DNA from: Methanomassiliicoccaceae archaeon UBA421
GTDB taxonomy: Archaea > Thermoplasmatota > Thermoplasmata > Methanomassiliicoccales > Methanomethylophilaceae
NCBI GenBank assembly: GCA_002498365.1
Contig: DAHB01000004.1
Coordinates: 1 to 64,000 of the forward strand
Reading direction: 5' to 3'
Length of the DNA stretch: 64,000 bases
Below, one piece after another: positions 16,009-26,131 of the stretch (position 1 is its first letter; every line of letters starts with the position of its first letter). The notes below the pieces were generated by a model. That model searched no databases and was not told where the DNA came from. It saw nothing but the letters and a program-made list of their open reading frames with translations. The position numbers and the translations under genes are program-made.

Positions 16009-16665
16009 TCACATTTTCCTGAAGCCTCTGGACATCCAGAGTCCTATCGATTTGAAGCCGTAGCGCACCGTGCTCTTCATATGCCTGCTGGAGCTGGTGG
16101 CCGGCAGAGGGCCTGACATCATCTCCTTTATCACGTCTGTCCAAGAGGTAGGGCCGTCGGACAGGACGATGTATCCGTATCCGATGTGGCGCGTGGTGTG
16201 GGCATCGCTACCCGCCGATACGGGGCATCCGACCCTTGCGGCAAGGGCCGCCGAGCCGGCGTTGTCCTTGCGATATGACCTGGAGTTCGCCGCCTCTATG
16301 CCGTCGAACGGGTTTTCCAATACGGTCTTTTCCCCGAGCCCCGACCACCATCTGTAAGGGTGGGCCGCGAAGGCGAACCCTCCCGCGTCATGTATCGCAT
16401 CTATGGTGTCCCTGACCGAGAGCCCCCGCGGTATCTGCCTGTCTATGCCGTAAGCGAGGATGTGCCCCTCTTTGGAAGACACCTCTTCTCCGGGCACGAC
16501 TATGAGGCGACCGTCGTTCTTAACCAGGTCGTAAGCCTCGAAGCTGTTGTGGTCTGTGATCGCGATGCATCCGATGCCTCTCTTGACCGCGACATCCACT
16601 ATCGTCACGGGGTCCGTGCGTCCGTCGTTCGAAAATGACGAGTGGATGTGCAGGTCCGCCTTCAT
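16009..16665 (-). CDS. PHP-domain metal-dependent phosphoesterase
   Basis: 218 aa starting at the ATG that overlaps the metG stop by four bases. It shows the PHP metal motifs: DLHIHSSFSNDG at residue 4, ITDHNSF near 36, PGEEVS, AHPYRW and SAGSDAH. PHP proteins of this size hydrolyse phosphate esters, for example 3',5'-nucleoside bisphosphates (TrpH/YciV), but the substrate here is unknown. Cotranscribed with metG. Confidence 0.8.
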   Translation of the reverse strand: MKADLHIHSSFSNDGRTDPVTIVDVAVKRGIGCIAITDHNSFEAYDLVKNDGRLIVVPGEEVSSKEGHILAYGIDRQIPRGLSVRDTIDAIHDAGGFAFAAHPYRWWSGLGEKTVLENPFDGIEAANSRSYRKDNAGSAALAARVGCPVSAGSDAHTTRHIGYGYIVLSDGPTSWTDVIKEMMSGPLPATSSSRHMKSTVRYGFKSIGLWMSRGFRKM

Positions 16666-18926
16666 CTTACGCCGGCACCGTCCTTGATCTCGCTGTCGAC
16701 GGTTGCCACGCTTCCGTTGCCGTCGGTGAGGAGCACCGTGTCGTCGCCGTCGAAGACCGCCGCCGCCCTGAGCGGGCATCCTTCCGCGGACTCCAGCTTC
16801 CTGGAGCCTGCGACGAAGACGCCGTCCTTGACGGTCGAAACCTTCAGTACGGTTTTCTGGAAGTCCTTGTACTCGATGCGCGAGGAGGACGAGTCCATGC
16901 CAGACGAGAATTTCGTTCCGTTAGGAACTTCCTTAGAAGGGGTCAGCAGGAGGACCGCGCTTCCGCCCATGTCCTCATCGTCCGCCGCCAGCAGCATACC
17001 CGACGACATGACCCCGCGGAGCTTCGCGGGTTTGAGGTTGGACACCACGAGGACCTTGCGGCCGAGCATCTTCTCCCTCGGATAATATGCTTTGAGGCCC
17101 GCCACGATCTGTCTGGGGGACTCCTCTCCGATGTCCACGTTCAGCAGGTAGAGCTTGTCGGCATCGGGATGGTCCTGGACGCTGACCACCGTGCCGGACC
17201 TGAGGTCCAGCTTCCTGAAGTCGGCGAACGGCCCGGTAATCTCCGCACCGGCGGCAGGCGTCTGACCTTTCTCCTTCGCCTTATCCTTCTCCTTCTCGTC
17301 CTCGAACTCCACCTTCTTGTAGACGGGGACGGGTTCCTTCATCTGCGTTCCTGCTGGAAGCGGTGCGGCAAGGCCTTCGTATCCGCATTCCTCGATGGTC
17401 CCCCCTATGCCGAGATATTCCCATATCTTCTCGGACGAACGGGGCATGAACGGCCACGACATGACCGCCAGCGCCTTGACGATGCGGAGATTGGTGTTCA
17501 TCACCCTTCCGCAGGCATCCTTGTCGCTCTTCACCAGCGCCCATGGTTTGGACGAATCGAAATACTTGTTCGCGAAATGGGCCAGGTCCATCACCGACTT
17601 GAGAGCCTTTTTGAAATCACATTTCGAAAGAAGCTCGCTGTACTCTTTGAAAGCGGACCCGATCTTTTCCATGACCTCCGCGGATTCCTCGGACGGAGCG
17701 GCGTCGGGGACCGAGCCGAAGTTCTTATGTGTGAAGCTCAGGCACCTGTGGTAATAGTTCCCGAGGTCAGAGACCAGCTCGTTGTTGACCTTCACCTTGA
17801 AGTCCTCCCACGAGAAATCGGAGTCGTGGGTGTCCGGCATGTTGATCGACAGGTAATATCTCACGAGGTCCGCGTCGTACTTCTTCAGGACGCTGGGCAC
17901 GTCGATCGATCCGCCGCGGCTCTTTGAGAGCTTTCCGCCGCCGAACATGAGATACTCGTTAGCGGGTATGTCATAAGGCAGGTTGAGCCCGCCCTCGCCC
18001 ATGAGGATGGCCGGCCAGATTATCGAATGGAAGGGGATGTTGTCCTTTCCGATGAAATAGTAATGTTTGACCTCCTGGTCCTGCCAGAATTGCTTCCAAT
18101 AATCTGGCCTGCCTATGATGTTCGAGTACTCGATGGAGGCGCTGAGATATCCGATGACAGCGTCGAACCATACATAGATCACCTTCCCGTCCCAGCCGTC
18201 CACCGGCACCGGCACTCCCCAGCTCATGTCCCTGGTGATGGCCCTGTCGCTGAGGCCCTCGTTCAGCCAATTCTGCGTGAAGGTCTTGACGTTCGACCTC
18301 CAGTAGTCCTTATCCGAGATGTAGTCCAGGAGCCTCTCCCTGAAGGCGCTCAGCTTGAGGAAGAAATGCTCCGTCTGCCTGACCTCGGGCACATTTCCGC
18401 ACTGTATGCAGTGAGGTTCTTTGAGGTCTCCCGGCTCGAAGGTCGTGCCGCAGGAGTCGCATTGGTCGCTCCTCACGTCGACCGCGCCGCATGTGGGGCA
18501 CACGCCCTCTACGTACCTGTCGGGAAGGAACCTTCCGCAGTCGGCGCAGTAGTACTGGTCGGTCTGCTTCGTGTAAAGATATCCGCTGCCGAGAAGGTCG
18601 AGGAATAGCTTCTGGACCACTTCGTAATGGGTCTTGCAATAGGTCTTGTTGAACAGCGAATACTCGATGCCCAGGTCCTCGATCGCCTTCTTGTTGATCT
18701 CGTGGTACCTTTCGGCCACCGCCTCCGGGGTAGTGTGCTCTTTTTCGGCCGTTACGGTTATCGGGGTACCGTGCTGGTCGGAACCGCCCACCATCAGTAC
18801 CTCGTTTCCCGCAAGTCGGTTGTATCTGCTGAAAATGTCCGGCGGGAGAAGGGAGCCGGCCACGTGTCCCAGGTGTATCTTTCCGTTGGCGTACGGCCAG
18901 GCGATGTTGATGCATACTTTTGACAT
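16662..18926 (-). CDS. metG: Methionyl-tRNA synthetase
   Basis: 754 aa from the ATG at 18926 (MSKVCINIAWPYANGKIHLG). Class I synthetase signatures are HLGH at about 18-21 and KLSKSRG in place of KMSKS near 330. Two zinc-finger CxxC pairs lie between residues about 125 and 180. The C-terminal 110 residues are an EMAP/Trbp111-like tRNA-binding domain (DFRKLDLRSGTVVSVQDHPD). A TATA box (ttatttatag at 18953-18962) precedes the start. Confidence 0.95.
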   Translation of the reverse strand: MSKVCINIAWPYANGKIHLGHVAGSLLPPDIFSRYNRLAGNEVLMVGGSDQHGTPITVTAEKEHTTPEAVAERYHEINKKAIEDLGIEYSLFNKTYCKTHYEVVQKLFLDLLGSGYLYTKQTDQYYCADCGRFLPDRYVEGVCPTCGAVDVRSDQCDSCGTTFEPGDLKEPHCIQCGNVPEVRQTEHFFLKLSAFRERLLDYISDKDYWRSNVKTFTQNWLNEGLSDRAITRDMSWGVPVPVDGWDGKVIYVWFDAVIGYLSASIEYSNIIGRPDYWKQFWQDQEVKHYYFIGKDNIPFHSIIWPAILMGEGGLNLPYDIPANEYLMFGGGKLSKSRGGSIDVPSVLKKYDADLVRYYLSINMPDTHDSDFSWEDFKVKVNNELVSDLGNYYHRCLSFTHKNFGSVPDAAPSEESAEVMEKIGSAFKEYSELLSKCDFKKALKSVMDLAHFANKYFDSSKPWALVKSDKDACGRVMNTNLRIVKALAVMSWPFMPRSSEKIWEYLGIGGTIEECGYEGLAAPLPAGTQMKEPVPVYKKVEFEDEKEKDKAKEKGQTPAAGAEITGPFADFRKLDLRSGTVVSVQDHPDADKLYLLNVDIGEESPRQIVAGLKAYYPREKMLGRKVLVVSNLKPAKLRGVMSSGMLLAADDEDMGGSAVLLLTPSKEVPNGTKFSSGMDSSSSRIEYKDFQKTVLKVSTVKDGVFVAGSRKLESAEGCPLRAAAVFDGDDTVLLTDGNGSVATVDSEIKDGAGVR

Positions 18927-18983
18927 GTTACTGCCTCGCAATGCTTTGCTACCTATAAATAAGTCGATAGGACAGCGCGGCCC

Positions 18984-20390
18984 TCAGACCGTCTTTTCTT
19001 CCTTCGGATGGTATTTTTCGGCATGCTTCATGAAGTTGCCCAGGATGCTCTCTCCCCAGAGACCTGCGAGCAGAGAGCCTACTATCTCTCCCAGCGCGAC
19101 CCCCAGCCAGATAAATCCAAGGTTCCCGCCGACACTGAATAGGAATATGCAGAGCGGGATCTGGACCAGGTTCCTGACCAGCGTGGAGATGAGGGATTTG
19201 GTCCCCATTCCCAGAGACTGGAATAGCGCCGATGCTGTGGCCCCCCAGCTGGCGAAGGGAAGGAATATGCATCCGAAGTGCAGGAGGGCGACCATTTCGG
19301 CGCGGAGATGGAACGTGGCTTCGGTGTACGTGAATATCGTCGCCATGTATTGAGCCGTCAAAGCGGTGACGATGCTTATCGCGAGCATTATAATCACTAC
19401 CAGCTTCAGAGTGTAGCGGTACGCCTCCCTCACCCTGTCGAAGCGTCTGGCTCCGAACGCCGCCGCGCATACGGGCACCATGGCCCCTCCGGTGGCCATA
19501 AGCGGGATCATCAATATGCTTATGATGCGCCAGCTGCTGGTATAGATCGCGACCGCATCGTCTCCGCCGGCTCCGATGAGTATTATGTTCATCACTATGG
19601 AGACGAGGGAGATGATCATCAGTTCCAGGCTTGCGGGGATCCCCACCCTGAAGATCATCCTGTCGATCTTCCTGTCGAACCTGAATCCTTTCAGCGATAT
19701 CTTGAGATATGTGTCGTTCTTAACCTTGAACCAGTAAAGTGCCACACTGAGCCCTATGAACATCGAGACCACGGTACCGGCGGCCGCTCCCGCGATGCCC
19801 CACCCCAGCCCGAAACCGAAAGGCTGGTAGATGAAGAACGGGTCTATCACGAGATTTATGCATGCAGTCAGTACCTGGATGAACATCGACCTTTTGGCGG
19901 CGCCTTCCGACCTGAGCAGGTTCGAGAACAGGCTGCTTAGCATGACTATCGGCGAAAAAACCACGATAGGCAGAGCATACTCGTAGCATTCGTCGATGAT
20001 GTTCCCTCCTCCCATCAGCATCAGGAGGGGGCGGAGGAATATCCCTAGCACAACTGCGATGATCGCTGACGCTATTATCGTAAGCATTATGGCCTGGGCG
20101 GCGGACTTGTCTGCTCCCCGCTTATCGCCCATCCCTATGTGGAGGGCGACGGTCTGGGAGGCGCCTACCCCTATACCGTTGCCCACGGCGATGATTATGA
20201 AGAATACGGGGAAAACTAGGCCCACGGCGGCCAGCGCGCTTGGGCCCAGCCCGGCTACCCAGACCGAGTTGATGATGCTGTTAAGGCTCTGGAAAGTCAT
20301 TGCTATGATTACTGGGACCATCATCAGGACTATCGCCCTTTTGGGGTCGCCGAGCAATTTTTCCACATCTTTGGTCATCCCTTCGCCCAT
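18984..20390 (-). CDS. MATE family multidrug/sodium antiporter (copy 1)
   Basis: 468 aa from the ATG at 20390, about 26 nt after a TATA-like ctctaatata. Twelve hydrophobic segments form two MatE halves (VWVAGLGPSALAAVGLVFP; GNGIGVGASQTVALHIGMGD). These exporters expel cationic drugs or metabolites against Na+ or H+. It is one of three adjacent same-strand paralogs that all carry W-V-x-G-L-G near TM1-2 and an RGEGAAKRS-type loop, here LLRSEGAAKRSMFIQ. Confidence 0.85.
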   Translation of the reverse strand: MGEGMTKDVEKLLGDPKRAIVLMMVPVIIAMTFQSLNSIINSVWVAGLGPSALAAVGLVFPVFFIIIAVGNGIGVGASQTVALHIGMGDKRGADKSAAQAIMLTIIASAIIAVVLGIFLRPLLMLMGGGNIIDECYEYALPIVVFSPIVMLSSLFSNLLRSEGAAKRSMFIQVLTACINLVIDPFFIYQPFGFGLGWGIAGAAAGTVVSMFIGLSVALYWFKVKNDTYLKISLKGFRFDRKIDRMIFRVGIPASLELMIISLVSIVMNIILIGAGGDDAVAIYTSSWRIISILMIPLMATGGAMVPVCAAAFGARRFDRVREAYRYTLKLVVIIMLAISIVTALTAQYMATIFTYTEATFHLRAEMVALLHFGCIFLPFASWGATASALFQSLGMGTKSLISTLVRNLVQIPLCIFLFSVGGNLGFIWLGVALGEIVGSLLAGLWGESILGNFMKHAEKYHPKEEKTV

Positions 20391-20416
20391 GAAACGGGCT
20401 AATTCGATGACGTATA

Positions 20417-21811
20417 TTAGAGTTGCGAAATCGGTTTTCGAACAACGGAAACACGTCTGAAAAGGAGCAGTCCGACAGCCAGCGTGACGAAGCCGAAGAC
20501 GATCTCGGTGACCGTCATCCCCCACCACATGTAGGATGCGACACCGAATACGGAAAGAGAGGCGTAGACGGCGGCTATCGCAGAGTTTCTTACGATCGTC
20601 AGCGTCAGCGACACTGTACCGCGCCCCATCGACTGCAACAGCGCCGACGTCGCGTTTATGAGAGAGAACGCCGGGAAGAAGAGGGTGCAGACGACCAGCA
20701 TGTCCGTCATGTACGGCCTCAGCCTCGCAGAGTCGTCGGACAGGATCATGAGGTCGGTGAGGTAAGGTGCCAGAACGACGGTCAGGGCCGCTATGGCCGC
20801 CATAACGGCTATTGACAGCTTTAGCCCGTAGAAGAAGGCGCCACGGACCCTGGCAGGGTCCCTCATGCCGAAAGATGCCGAGAGTATGGGGACCAGGGCG
20901 AAACCTATGGCCTGCGCGGGGACCATCATTATCGTCGCCACCCTCCAGGTTATCTCGAAGACGGCGACCAGGTCCGTGCCCCCGGCGAAAGATATGGAAC
21001 GTACGTAGAACACGGACATAAGGGAGATTATGACAAGCTCCGCGGTCTGCGGGACGCCCACTTCGGATATCGACCTGACTTCGGGGCGGGTGAACCTGAA
21101 GCCGGTAAAAGAGATCGGCACGAGAACATCTTTCCTTACGGCATACCAGTACACGGCAGGTATCATCGATATCGCCGAGGAAACCACGGTCGCATATGCG
21201 GCTCCGGCGATCCCCATGTCAAGCCAGTAGATGAAGACGGGGTCGAGGACCATGTTGAAGATTGCCGCCGTCACAAGTATGGCCGTAGATCTTTTCGCCG
21301 CGCCTTCGCCCCTCAGACATCCTGACAGCACCCCTCCCATCATCAGAAGAGGAGCGGATAATATGACGGGATAAGCATAATCGGTGCAAAGTGCCAGTAT
21401 ATCTCCGGCGCCCATATAGTCAATGAGCGGCACTACCGTGACGACCAGCAAAATGAGTGATGCAACGCCGGCAGCGATCGTCATCATCAGCGACTGGGAG
21501 GCCGCCTTGGACGCAGAATCGGATTTCCCTGCGCCTATCCTCTTTGAGATGGCATAGGATGCCCCGGCCCCTATACCGTTGCCGATGCTGATTATTGCCA
21601 TATATACCGGAGTGACGATGCTGACGGCCGCCAGGGCGTCGGCCCCGAGACCGGAGACCCAGAACATGTCCGCCACGCTGTTGAAGTACTGGACGAGGAG
21701 TGCCAGAGCAATCGGGAACGCCATCCTCAAGACGGCTTTGCGGGGGTTGCCCAGAATATTATCGGATGAATCCGTCAGATGCAGGGCCTCCCTTCGTACA
21801 CGTGACCTCAA
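20417..21811 (-). CDS. MATE family antiporter (copy 2)
   Basis: 464 aa if the TTG at 21811 is used. No ATG precedes the conserved start region (DNILGNPRKAVLRMAFPIAL), so the start is uncertain. It has FWVSGLGADALAAVSIV, GNGIGAGASYAISKRIGAGK and CLRGEGAAKRSTAILV, the same landmarks as its neighbours. Divergence from copies 1 and 3 is clear over the whole length, so the duplication is old and the substrates may differ. Confidence 0.83.
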   Translation of the reverse strand: MRSRVRREALHLTDSSDNILGNPRKAVLRMAFPIALALLVQYFNSVADMFWVSGLGADALAAVSIVTPVYMAIISIGNGIGAGASYAISKRIGAGKSDSASKAASQSLMMTIAAGVASLILLVVTVVPLIDYMGAGDILALCTDYAYPVILSAPLLMMGGVLSGCLRGEGAAKRSTAILVTAAIFNMVLDPVFIYWLDMGIAGAAYATVVSSAISMIPAVYWYAVRKDVLVPISFTGFRFTRPEVRSISEVGVPQTAELVIISLMSVFYVRSISFAGGTDLVAVFEITWRVATIMMVPAQAIGFALVPILSASFGMRDPARVRGAFFYGLKLSIAVMAAIAALTVVLAPYLTDLMILSDDSARLRPYMTDMLVVCTLFFPAFSLINATSALLQSMGRGTVSLTLTIVRNSAIAAVYASLSVFGVASYMWWGMTVTEIVFGFVTLAVGLLLFRRVSVVRKPISQL

Positions 21812-21824
21812 TGGCTCCGGCAGA

Positions 21825-23213
21825 TTATAATTTTCGGTATATGCCCTTTGAACGTTCGAACGAACCTAGCTTCCACAGTGCCAGCGAAAGCATGATCAGC
21901 CCTCCGACGATCTCTCCCCCGGTAAGGGACCACCATAAGGAATCGGGGGTCCCTATAAGATGGGCGGCCAAAGCGAAAAGGACCACCAGCATGACGTTCC
22001 TCATAAAAGACGACGCCAGCGCTATATTGGCATTCTCCAGCGACTGCAACAGGGAGGAACCCGTGAATATGAGCGACATAACGGGCACCATTATGCAGAA
22101 CACGCGGATCATGTGGGTCATTTCACCCCTTATGGGAGCGAATCCCTGTTCATAGGTGAACGCGGAGGCTGCCAGTCCCGCGGCGATAAAGAGGACCACA
22201 GCAAGCACCGACAGCATCTCCACGGTCTTCCTTATCCCGTAATAGTACGTCTTACGGATCTTGGCATACTGCTCCGCTCCGTACTGGGCGGAACATACGG
22301 AGACTATCGCCCCCCCTACGGCCTGCGCGGGGATCATGAGCAGATACACCACCCTCCATCCGGTAGAGTACATCGCGACGCCCACGGTGCCTGCGACGGC
22401 TATCACGAAGAAGTTGAGGAACACGTTGAAGATGTTCATGACCGAAAGTTCGGTCGCCTCGGGCAGGCCCACTTTCAGGACGCTCTTCATCTCCGCTGGG
22501 CTGTACTTCAGGTCCGACCTTCCGATCTTGAGGTACATGTCCCTCTTGACGAAGTACCAGTAGAATGCCAGCACGATAGAGGAGCCGAACGCTATCACAG
22601 TTGCCCAGGCCGCTCCGGCCACGCCCATTCCAAGCCCGTAGATCAGGATCGGGTCCATGATAATGTTGACTATCGCGGAAAGGAGCTGGATGTACATCGA
22701 GCGTTTCGCTGCCCCTTCCCCGCGGATCATCCCGGTAACTATCCCGTTGAGTATAATGACGAAGGTTGCCAGGTACAGCGGCGTGGCATATTCTACGCAG
22801 AGGTCCAGTATATCGCCGCCTCCGAACATGAGTATGGACGGCTCCATGGTGACCAGAAGCAGCGGGGCCATTATGACCGAGACGATGACCGAGAGCAGAA
22901 GCGACTGGCCTGCCTTAGTGCCCGCCTCTTTCCTCCTGTTGCGCCCGATGCTCCGGGCTATCGCGGCGGAAGCACCGATCCCCAGCCCGCTTCCGATGCC
23001 CATCACGGTGGCGAAGACAGGGTACACTATGCTTATGGACGCCATCGGATCGGCCCCGAGGCCCGCGACCCAGAACGTGTCCACGAGGATGTTGATATGC
23101 TGTATCGCCAGAGCGACTGCTATCGGTATCGACAGGTGCCAAATCGCCCTCCTATGGTCGCCCGTCATTATTCTGATGTCTTCAGTGGTCCCATCGGCTT
23201 CTGCCATGCCCAT
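21825..23213 (-). CDS. MATE family antiporter (copy 3)
   Basis: 462 aa. Twelve predicted helices with FWVAGLGADPMASISIVYP, GLGIGASAAIARSIGRN and MIRGEGAAKRSMYIQLL. A short hydrophilic N-terminal tail precedes TM1. It is first of the three-gene MATE run on the minus strand; 13 bp separate it from copy 2. Its promoter region abuts that of the divergent rli gene. Confidence 0.85.
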   Translation of the reverse strand: MGMAEADGTTEDIRIMTGDHRRAIWHLSIPIAVALAIQHINILVDTFWVAGLGADPMASISIVYPVFATVMGIGSGLGIGASAAIARSIGRNRRKEAGTKAGQSLLLSVIVSVIMAPLLLVTMEPSILMFGGGDILDLCVEYATPLYLATFVIILNGIVTGMIRGEGAAKRSMYIQLLSAIVNIIMDPILIYGLGMGVAGAAWATVIAFGSSIVLAFYWYFVKRDMYLKIGRSDLKYSPAEMKSVLKVGLPEATELSVMNIFNVFLNFFVIAVAGTVGVAMYSTGWRVVYLLMIPAQAVGGAIVSVCSAQYGAEQYAKIRKTYYYGIRKTVEMLSVLAVVLFIAAGLAASAFTYEQGFAPIRGEMTHMIRVFCIMVPVMSLIFTGSSLLQSLENANIALASSFMRNVMLVVLFALAAHLIGTPDSLWWSLTGGEIVGGLIMLSLALWKLGSFERSKGIYRKL

Positions 23214-23290
23214 CCGTCTTCATCTTCCTTATCATCTTATCTGTGATACCATCCTTAAAGGTTATATCTTAAATCGGTCTAGGCGGAGGC

Positions 23291-25057
23291 ATGCGTATTG
23301 CGGCCGTCCTGCAGGACAGATGCCAGAACAGAAAATGCAACAAGGAATGCTATAAATTCTGCCCGCTGGTGAGAACGGGTGTGGAATGCATCGTGTTCGG
23401 CGAGAGAGGTAAGCCCATCATCTCCGAGGCATTGTGCCAGGGATGCGGCATATGCGTCAACAAGTGCCAGTTCGACGCGATAAAGATCATCGGGCTTGCC
23501 GACGAGCTGAAGACGGAGATGGTCCACCAATACGGAGAGAACACCTTCCGCCTCTACAGGCTCCCGGTGCCGAAGAAAGGCATGGTCACAGGTATCCTGG
23601 GACCGAACGGGATCGGAAAATCCACAGCGATAAAGATACTGTCCGGAGATCTGGTCCCCAACCTGGGCAACTATGAGAACCCTCCCTCGAAAGAGGAGGT
23701 GCTTCAGCACTACGACGGTACGGAGGTCAAATCATATCTCACCGACGTCTACGCCGGCAAGGTCAGGACAGCCATCAAACCCCAGTACGTCGACCTCATA
23801 CCCAAGGCCGCCTCCGGGCCGGTGAAAGACCTTCTTTCCGGGATTAAGGGACGCCTGACCCTCGAAGAGGCGGCGGTCATTTTCGAGCTGACCGAGCTTC
23901 TGGACAGGGACATCAAAAAGCTTTCCGGCGGAGAGCTTCAGAGGGTCGCCATGGCGGCCACGGTCATGAAGGACGCGGACGTCTATTTCTTCGACGAGCC
24001 CACCTCGTACCTGGACATCTACCAGAGGATCAGGATGGCCCGCATAATCAAAGAGCTCAGCGCAGACAAGCAGGTGGTCGTGATCGAGCACGACCTGGCC
24101 ATACTTGATTTCCTTGCGGACATCGTCAGCGTGGTATACGGTACAGAGGGGGCCTACGGAGTGTTCACTCTCGCCAGACAGGTGAGGACCGCCATAAACG
24201 TATATCTGGACGGCTACCTCCCGGAAGAGAACATCCGTTTCAGAGACAGACCGATAGAATTCTTCGCGTCGCCTCCCAGGAGCGACTGGGTCACTTCCGA
24301 CCTGCTTTCCTTCGAGGGGCTCAGCAAGGACTTCGGAGAGTTCACCTTGGACGTGGTCGGAGGTTCCATCAAGATGGGCGAATCCGTCGGGGTCGTCGGT
24401 CCGAACGCCACGGGGAAGACCACCTTCGTGAAGATGCTGGCCGGAGAGATCTCTCCCGACGGTGGCAAGATCGATGCGAAAGTTAAAGTCGCCTACAAGC
24501 CCCAGTACATCACCGGGGACTTCGACGGAACAGTGAGGGACATGCTCTACCGCAAGGACTACGAGAGGGTCACATCCAGCTTCTTCGAGGGAGAGGTCAT
24601 CGAACCCCTCAGCGTGAAGTATCTCATGGACAAGCAGGCCTCCAACCTTTCCGGCGGAGAGCTACAGAGAGTGGCGATCGCCATGTGCCTGCTTTCCGAT
24701 GCGGACATATACCTCTTCGACGAGCCTTCCGCCTATCTGGATTCCAACCAGAGGATGAACGCGGCGAAGACCATCCGCAGAATGATGGAGAAATCGGGGC
24801 GCAGCGGGATGATAGTCGACCACGACATCTACTTCCTGGACATGGTCTCCGATTCCATGATGGTATTCGGCGGCGACCCGGGCCATCACGGTATCGGAGA
24901 AGGCCCCTATGACATGAGGGAGGGAATGAACAAGTTCCTGACGGCGGTGGACATCACCTTCAGGAGAGATGCCGAAAGCCACAGGCCCAGGATCAACAAG
25001 CCGGACTCCAGGCTCGACAGGGAGCAGAAGTCCAACGGAGAGTACTACTACTCCTGA
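23291..25057 (+). CDS. rli: Ribosome recycling ATPase ABCE1/RLI
   Basis: 588 aa. Two N-terminal [4Fe-4S] clusters (CQNRKCNKECYKFCP and CQGCGICVNKC) are followed by twin ABC cassettes: GPNGIGKST, LSGGELQR, FDEPTSYLD in the first, and GPNATGKTT, LSGGELQR, FDEPSAYLD in the second. It splits 70S ribosomes after termination with aRF1/Pelota. A TATA-like gttatatctta lies about 27 nt before the ATG. Its TGA is immediately followed by the convergent gene's stop. Confidence 0.96.
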   Translation: MRIAAVLQDRCQNRKCNKECYKFCPLVRTGVECIVFGERGKPIISEALCQGCGICVNKCQFDAIKIIGLADELKTEMVHQYGENTFRLYRLPVPKKGMVTGILGPNGIGKSTAIKILSGDLVPNLGNYENPPSKEEVLQHYDGTEVKSYLTDVYAGKVRTAIKPQYVDLIPKAASGPVKDLLSGIKGRLTLEEAAVIFELTELLDRDIKKLSGGELQRVAMAATVMKDADVYFFDEPTSYLDIYQRIRMARIIKELSADKQVVVIEHDLAILDFLADIVSVVYGTEGAYGVFTLARQVRTAINVYLDGYLPEENIRFRDRPIEFFASPPRSDWVTSDLLSFEGLSKDFGEFTLDVVGGSIKMGESVGVVGPNATGKTTFVKMLAGEISPDGGKIDAKVKVAYKPQYITGDFDGTVRDMLYRKDYERVTSSFFEGEVIEPLSVKYLMDKQASNLSGGELQRVAIAMCLLSDADIYLFDEPSAYLDSNQRMNAAKTIRRMMEKSGRSGMIVDHDIYFLDMVSDSMMVFGGDPGHHGIGEGPYDMREGMNKFLTAVDITFRRDAESHRPRINKPDSRLDREQKSNGEYYYS

Positions 25058-26020
25058 TCAGAACATTCCTCCGGTGAGCTGCGGGAACACTACCATCGAC
25101 ATGATATATGCCGCATATACCGAGAACAGCACCGCACCCTCTTTCCTGTCTATCCTGTCGCGATGTCTCACGAATATGAATACCAACAGTGCCAGGATCA
25201 CCATTACCGGAATATGGAACATCATTGTCTCGTTCCTTATGGGTATGTCTGAGAAGAGGGCTCCGATTCCCAATGCGAAGAAAGTGTTGAAAACTATGCT
25301 TCCGACTATGTTGCTTACCACCAGCTCGTCCTCGCGGCGGTATGCGGCCATCAGGCAGATGCATATCTCCGGAAGTGCCGAGCCGAGGGCCACAAGTATC
25401 AGGCCTATCATAAGGTCCGATGCGCCCGAAATCTCCGCAAGTCGTACGGCGCCACTGACGAACCAGTCCGCACCGAAATAAAGGGCGGCCATCCCCACGA
25501 CGATCAGAAGCAGACATAAGGCGGCGGAGATGTTGGAATCTTCCGTTCCTTCCTCATCTTCGGCCGTACGGGCCTCTTTTACCTTGACCTTGTATACCGA
25601 AAAAATGAAAACCAAAAGAAGTGCCAGCAATACAATTCCGTCTATGAAGCCGATCATCCCGTTAAGGGAAAGCGCCAAAATCGCCAACACGGCGACCATC
25701 ATGGCTGACATCTCGAACCTGATCTCGGCGAACTTGCAAGCGATCGGACTTATCACCGCGGCCAGACCTATCGCGAGCCCGGCGTTGGCCGAGTTGCTTC
25801 CTACGATGTTTCCAATTATTATCTCCGGATTGCCGCCGCTGACGAGGGACGTTATCGCCTCGGGCGCGGAGGAGCCTATGGCTACGATTGTCAGTCCGAC
25901 GACGAAAGGGGTCACGCCCAGACGGATCGCGAGTTTCTTCGCCCCGTCGACCATCGCCTCCGAACCGATGTAAAGCAGCACTATTCCGACAGGAATCCCC
26001 AGCAGCGCCCATTCCGCCAT
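25058..26020 (-). CDS. Calcium/sodium antiporter, CaCA family (YrbG-like)
   Basis: 320 aa, about ten helices in two inverted halves. The alpha-repeat motifs are GSSAPEAITS with IIIGNIVGSNSAN, and GSALPEICICL with VVSNIVGSIVFN. The acidic central loop (KEARTAEDEEGTED) separates the halves. It exchanges Na+ or H+ for Ca2+ at the membrane. The stop codon abuts the rli stop with no base between, giving TGATCA. Confidence 0.87.
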   Translation of the reverse strand: MAEWALLGIPVGIVLLYIGSEAMVDGAKKLAIRLGVTPFVVGLTIVAIGSSAPEAITSLVSGGNPEIIIGNIVGSNSANAGLAIGLAAVISPIACKFAEIRFEMSAMMVAVLAILALSLNGMIGFIDGIVLLALLLVFIFSVYKVKVKEARTAEDEEGTEDSNISAALCLLLIVVGMAALYFGADWFVSGAVRLAEISGASDLMIGLILVALGSALPEICICLMAAYRREDELVVSNIVGSIVFNTFFALGIGALFSDIPIRNETMMFHIPVMVILALLVFIFVRHRDRIDRKEGAVLFSVYAAYIMSMVVFPQLTGGMF

Positions 26021-26131
26021 GTCTTTCCGAAAGCGATTCCGTCTATAAGCCTGCCTATTCCCGTCCCGAGTCGATACTGCTTTCGCCCGTTCCGATTAAC
26101 TCTTATACATATGGGATGTTGGGGTTGCATT

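Noticed and set aside
25052..25063. TGATCA at the rli/antiporter junction as a regulatory palindrome
   Set aside because: It arises simply from two TGA stops back to back on opposite strands.
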